A DNA stretch of 7,953 nucleotides from Candidatus Nanopelagicaceae bacterium (lineage in GTDB: Bacteria; Actinomycetota; Actinomycetes; Nanopelagicales; Nanopelagicaceae), in NCBI GenBank assembly GCA_947489825.1, contig CANLFL010000031.1, forward strand, positions 1 to 7,953. Direction: 5' to 3'. A program made the position numbers and the translations under genes. The notes under the pieces are model-generated. The model had not been told where the DNA came from and did not search any database. It saw only the letters and a list, made by a program, of their open reading frames with translations. This document shows, one piece after another, positions 5,894 to 7,953 of this stretch (position 1 is its first letter; each line of letters starts with the position of its first letter).

Positions 5894-6478
5894 TTAGCGC
5901 CGTAGCGCCCGTAAGCCGGCGATGATGAAGATGCGAGTAGATTCAATCTCACTCGCAGAATCCATCCCTGCTTCGATTCTGCGCGTTGCACTCTCTGTCG
6001 TAGCATGAATCAGCGCTAGCGCTTGTCGTACATCTCGGATACCTAATTGGCTCAGAGGTGTAGAAAGTGGTGCCAGCATTTTTCTATGTGCGATGCCAAT
6101 CTGGCTTGATCGCTCAACTGAAAGTTCGATCGTGCTCAACGCCCTAGCAAGTAGGTGGCGACCATCTGCAACGTATTCCAGTGAGCCCTCGATCCACGCT
6201 GTGATTGCCTCCTCTGGGGCGCTGACTGCCGCCACTTTTTCATTTAAATAATGAGTGAAGGAGTTGAGTTCATCTGTAATGAGTTCGGCGACGATCTCAC
6301 TGCTGCTGGAAAAATAGTCATAGAAAGATGTTCGCGATAATCCAGCTCGCGCAGCAACTAATGAGACGGTAATTGATGTCGGGCCGTTTTCCAGGGCGAT
6401 AGCTGAGGCTGCATCTAACAACTGTGAACGTCGCCACGCGCGTTGTTCAACCAGGGTAGGTGCACTTATCTTTGGCAT
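5894..6478 (-). CDS. TetR-family transcriptional regulator
   Basis: This 194-residue protein has the TetR layout: an N-terminal DNA-binding domain and a helical ligand-binding and dimerisation domain. The N-terminal part contains RRSQLLDAASAIALENG (residues 16-32), then ITVSLVAARAGLSRTSFYDYF (36-56), with the helix-turn-helix and the conserved Y-x-Y-F ending typical of the family. The effector cannot be predicted from the divergent C-terminal half. The gene is convergent with the second secreted protein (5 bases apart) and lies 74 bases downstream of the helicase gene on the same strand. An imperfect inverted repeat in that gap could be its own operator. It may control the heme locus, itself, or distant genes; position alone does not decide. 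The start has a GGGGAG-like stretch some way upstream and an AGGA very close to the ATG. Confidence 0.9.
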   Translation of the reverse strand: MPKISAPTLVEQRAWRRSQLLDAASAIALENGPTSITVSLVAARAGLSRTSFYDYFSSSSEIVAELITDELNSFTHYLNEKVAAVSAPEEAITAWIEGSLEYVADGRHLLARALSTIELSVERSSQIGIAHRKMLAPLSTPLSQLGIRDVRQALALIHATTESATRRIEAGMDSASEIESTRIFIIAGLRALRR

Positions 6479-6495
6479 TTCCTGGCCACTCCCCT

Positions 6496-6522
6496 CTCAA
6501 CTGAACTATTTACGAGTTTGAG
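6496..6522. promoter_or_regulatory. imperfect inverted repeat upstream of the TetR gene, candidate operator
   Basis: The arms CTCAACT (6496-6502) and AGTTTGAG (6515-6522) are complementary apart from one extra base in the right arm, with a 12-base A/T-rich centre. On the minus strand the centre contains TAAATA, a plausible -10 for the TetR gene starting at 6478. TetR regulators often bind such repeats over their own promoters. The imperfection keeps confidence low. Confidence 0.3.
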
Positions 6523-6552
6523 GCTACAACAAAGTCTGGGCAGGTGCAGAAC

Positions 6553-7953
6553 TTAATCTAATATCCCCTGGCTCAAGCGGCGAAGTGAGTCGCGCACCAC
6601 ACTTTTATCTGATGTTCGCCATAGCGGCGGCATGGAATTAAGAAGCACACTTCCGTACCGCTTAGTGACAATGCGTGAGTCAAGGATTGCTACAACTCCG
6701 CGATCATCAACGCTACGAATCAGACGCCCGGTGCCCTGAGCGAGTAAAAGCGCCGCTCGTGGCATCGATACCTGCATAAATCCGCTACCGCCTGCAGCAT
6801 CTGCCTGTGATGAACGCGCAGCCATGACCGGTTCATCGGGGCGTGGAAATGGAATGCGATCGATAGCAACCAAGATGCATGAGTTTCCGGGAACATCTAC
6901 GCCCTGCCAGAGCGACATTGTTCCGAGCAAGATGGATGTTTCATCTTTAGCAAAACGTTCCACCAAAGGACCCACAACATCGCCACGCTTTTGCGTAATG
7001 ATCGTGATCGGAAGTTCTTTTAAGACATCACGTAGGTGGGCATCAGCTGCTTCGACTCCGCGCCATGAACTAAAGAGAGCCAATGTGCGACCTCCTGCTG
7101 CATCAATAAGTTCACCAAGTTCTGTCAGAACTTCTTTGCTCGGACCATCTCGTCCTGGTTCAGGAAGATGCTTCGGAAGATAGAGGACACCTTGTGCTGC
7201 AAAATCAAAGGGGGAACCCACATCTAGAGTTTGAAAATTAGAGGGATCGATATCTGATTCTTCGTCATCGCTCTCATCCTCAGTAGTCACACCAGGAGAA
7301 AGGAAACCAAGTGAGCGAGCCATCGCATCAAAGCCACTGCCGACAGTAAGAGTGGCAGATGTTGCAATAACAGGAGTCTTGGTTAGCAAATTTTCGCGCA
7401 AGACTTCTGAGACCGAAAGCGGTGCTAAATACAGGGATGAGAAGGTGGGTTCATACCAGAGCACATGCGATGAGCCCATCTTCATTATCTTGCCGACAGT
7501 TGTGGTGATCTCTGTAATGGCACCTTTTACGCGGGCGCGCTCTGCGATCCCATCTGGATCGATAATCTCTTCATCTGCACGCAAGGCATCAGTAATTGCC
7601 GCCCCTGCTTCACGAACCTTGCGCACGGGGGCTTCTAAAATGCTTGGAATCTCTTCTAGTCGACCCAGGGCTGCAAAATCACCTTTGACGCTATCGCCGT
7701 AATCAGCCATTGCATCATGGAAATCATCGGCCGCCTTTGTAAATGCATCGCTGAGCTTGCCCGGCATATGTTTGCGCGCCATAGCAGCAGCACGTTGCAC
7801 GCGACCTGATGTGAGTTCTTCTGTCACCGCTTGTGTCGTGCGATCCATAAATTCGTGCGCCTCATCCAAAATCACAGCGTCGCGTTCTGGCAAAATGGGA
7901 TGTGAATCGACAATTTCAATAGCAAGCAAGGTGTGGTTAGTGACAACAACATC
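6553..7953 (-). CDS. dinG: DinG/XPD-like ATP-dependent helicase, N-terminus cut by window edge
   Basis: The frame is open from the right edge for 466 residues to a TAA, so about one third of a usual 650-700 residue protein is missing. Visible superfamily 2 motifs (residues counted from the edge): VVVTNHTLLA (2-11), the DEAH box in VILDEAHEF (27-35), ATSATL (197-202), LFSSWRGV (293-300), GVDVPG (351-356) and the arginine-finger motif QGTGRLIRS (406-414). This order matches bacterial DinG/YoaA relatives of XPD, 5'-3' DNA helicases in repair and R-loop or replication-fork processing. The Walker A and any iron-sulfur cysteines would lie outside the window, so the cluster cannot be judged. An acidic run, TEDESDDEESDID (224-236), looks like a lineage-specific surface loop. 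The TTG at 7929 is not a start; the coding frame clearly continues upstream. Confidence 0.9.
   Translation of the reverse strand, partial: DVVVTNHTLLAIEIVDSHPILPERDAVILDEAHEFMDRTTQAVTEELTSGRVQRAAAMARKHMPGKLSDAFTKAADDFHDAMADYGDSVKGDFAALGRLEEIPSILEAPVRKVREAGAAITDALRADEEIIDPDGIAERARVKGAITEITTTVGKIMKMGSSHVLWYEPTFSSLYLAPLSVSEVLRENLLTKTPVIATSATLTVGSGFDAMARSLGFLSPGVTTEDESDDEESDIDPSNFQTLDVGSPFDFAAQGVLYLPKHLPEPGRDGPSKEVLTELGELIDAAGGRTLALFSSWRGVEAADAHLRDVLKELPITIITQKRGDVVGPLVERFAKDETSILLGTMSLWQGVDVPGNSCILVAIDRIPFPRPDEPVMAARSSQADAAGGSGFMQVSMPRAALLLAQGTGRLIRSVDDRGVVAILDSRIVTKRYGSVLLNSMPPLWRTSDKSVVRDSLRRLSQGILD

Noticed and set aside
5893..5910. Repeated AGCGCC motif at the convergent gene ends, considered as a terminator
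   Set aside because: The two copies are direct, not inverted, so they do not form a stem, and no T-run follows.
6824..7183. Plus-strand open frame opposite the helicase
   Set aside because: It is a shadow of the helicase frame, which carries all the conserved motifs.
1..7953. CRISPR array, insertion sequence, phage or toxin-antitoxin genes
   Set aside because: No spaced repeats, transposase or integrase motifs, or small paired toxin/antitoxin frames were seen on either strand.

Overview
The window looks like a chromosomal segment of a compact actinobacterial genome with moderate GC. The basis is gene content: a DUF4192 protein, a corynebacterial-type hemin transporter with an HmuT-like lipoprotein, neocarzinostatin-like secreted domains, and a NUDIX protein with a Cys/His-Trp-Gly N-terminus. 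Genes are packed with overlaps or very short gaps, and several starts lack a clear Shine-Dalgarno and look leaderless. A streamlined freshwater actinobacterium (for example the acI/Nanopelagicales group) would fit, but the genus is a guess. No tRNA, rRNA, insertion sequence, integrase or CRISPR array was seen. There is no gene-free stretch longer than about 85 bases.

Left part (1-1866). Two minus-strand genes form a likely operon: a secreted PKD-domain protein with a Pro/Lys-rich linker, followed 6 bases later by a DUF4192 gene that runs off the left edge. A NUDIX hydrolase is divergent from them. Its 3' end overlaps the end of the next operon tail-to-tail by 39 bases.

Centre (1828-5888). 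This is a heme/iron acquisition locus. On the minus strand hmuT-hmuU-hmuV (heme-binding lipoprotein, FecCD-type permease, ATPase) are translationally coupled with 4- and 10-base overlaps. Divergent from hmuT are two small secreted proteins whose N-terminal domains share one cysteine pattern (C-x11-C, then C-x4-C) and an R-x-D-H motif, resembling the neocarzinostatin fold. They are the best candidates here for surface or extracellular partners of the transporter. The 83-base divergent intergenic region carries an 18-base-period direct repeat and a perfect 16-bp palindrome that covers the start codon of the first secreted gene.

Right part (5894-7953). A TetR-family regulator lies convergent to the second secreted protein, 5 bases away. 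Upstream of it on the same strand is a DinG/XPD-type superfamily 2 helicase whose N-terminal third lies beyond the right edge.

The most interesting element is the heme locus: a standard hmuTUV importer paired with two uncharacterised, paralogous, disulfide-patterned secreted proteins and a palindromic control region. Their link to heme is inferred from position, fold resemblance and remembered genomic context, and is not proven by the sequence.
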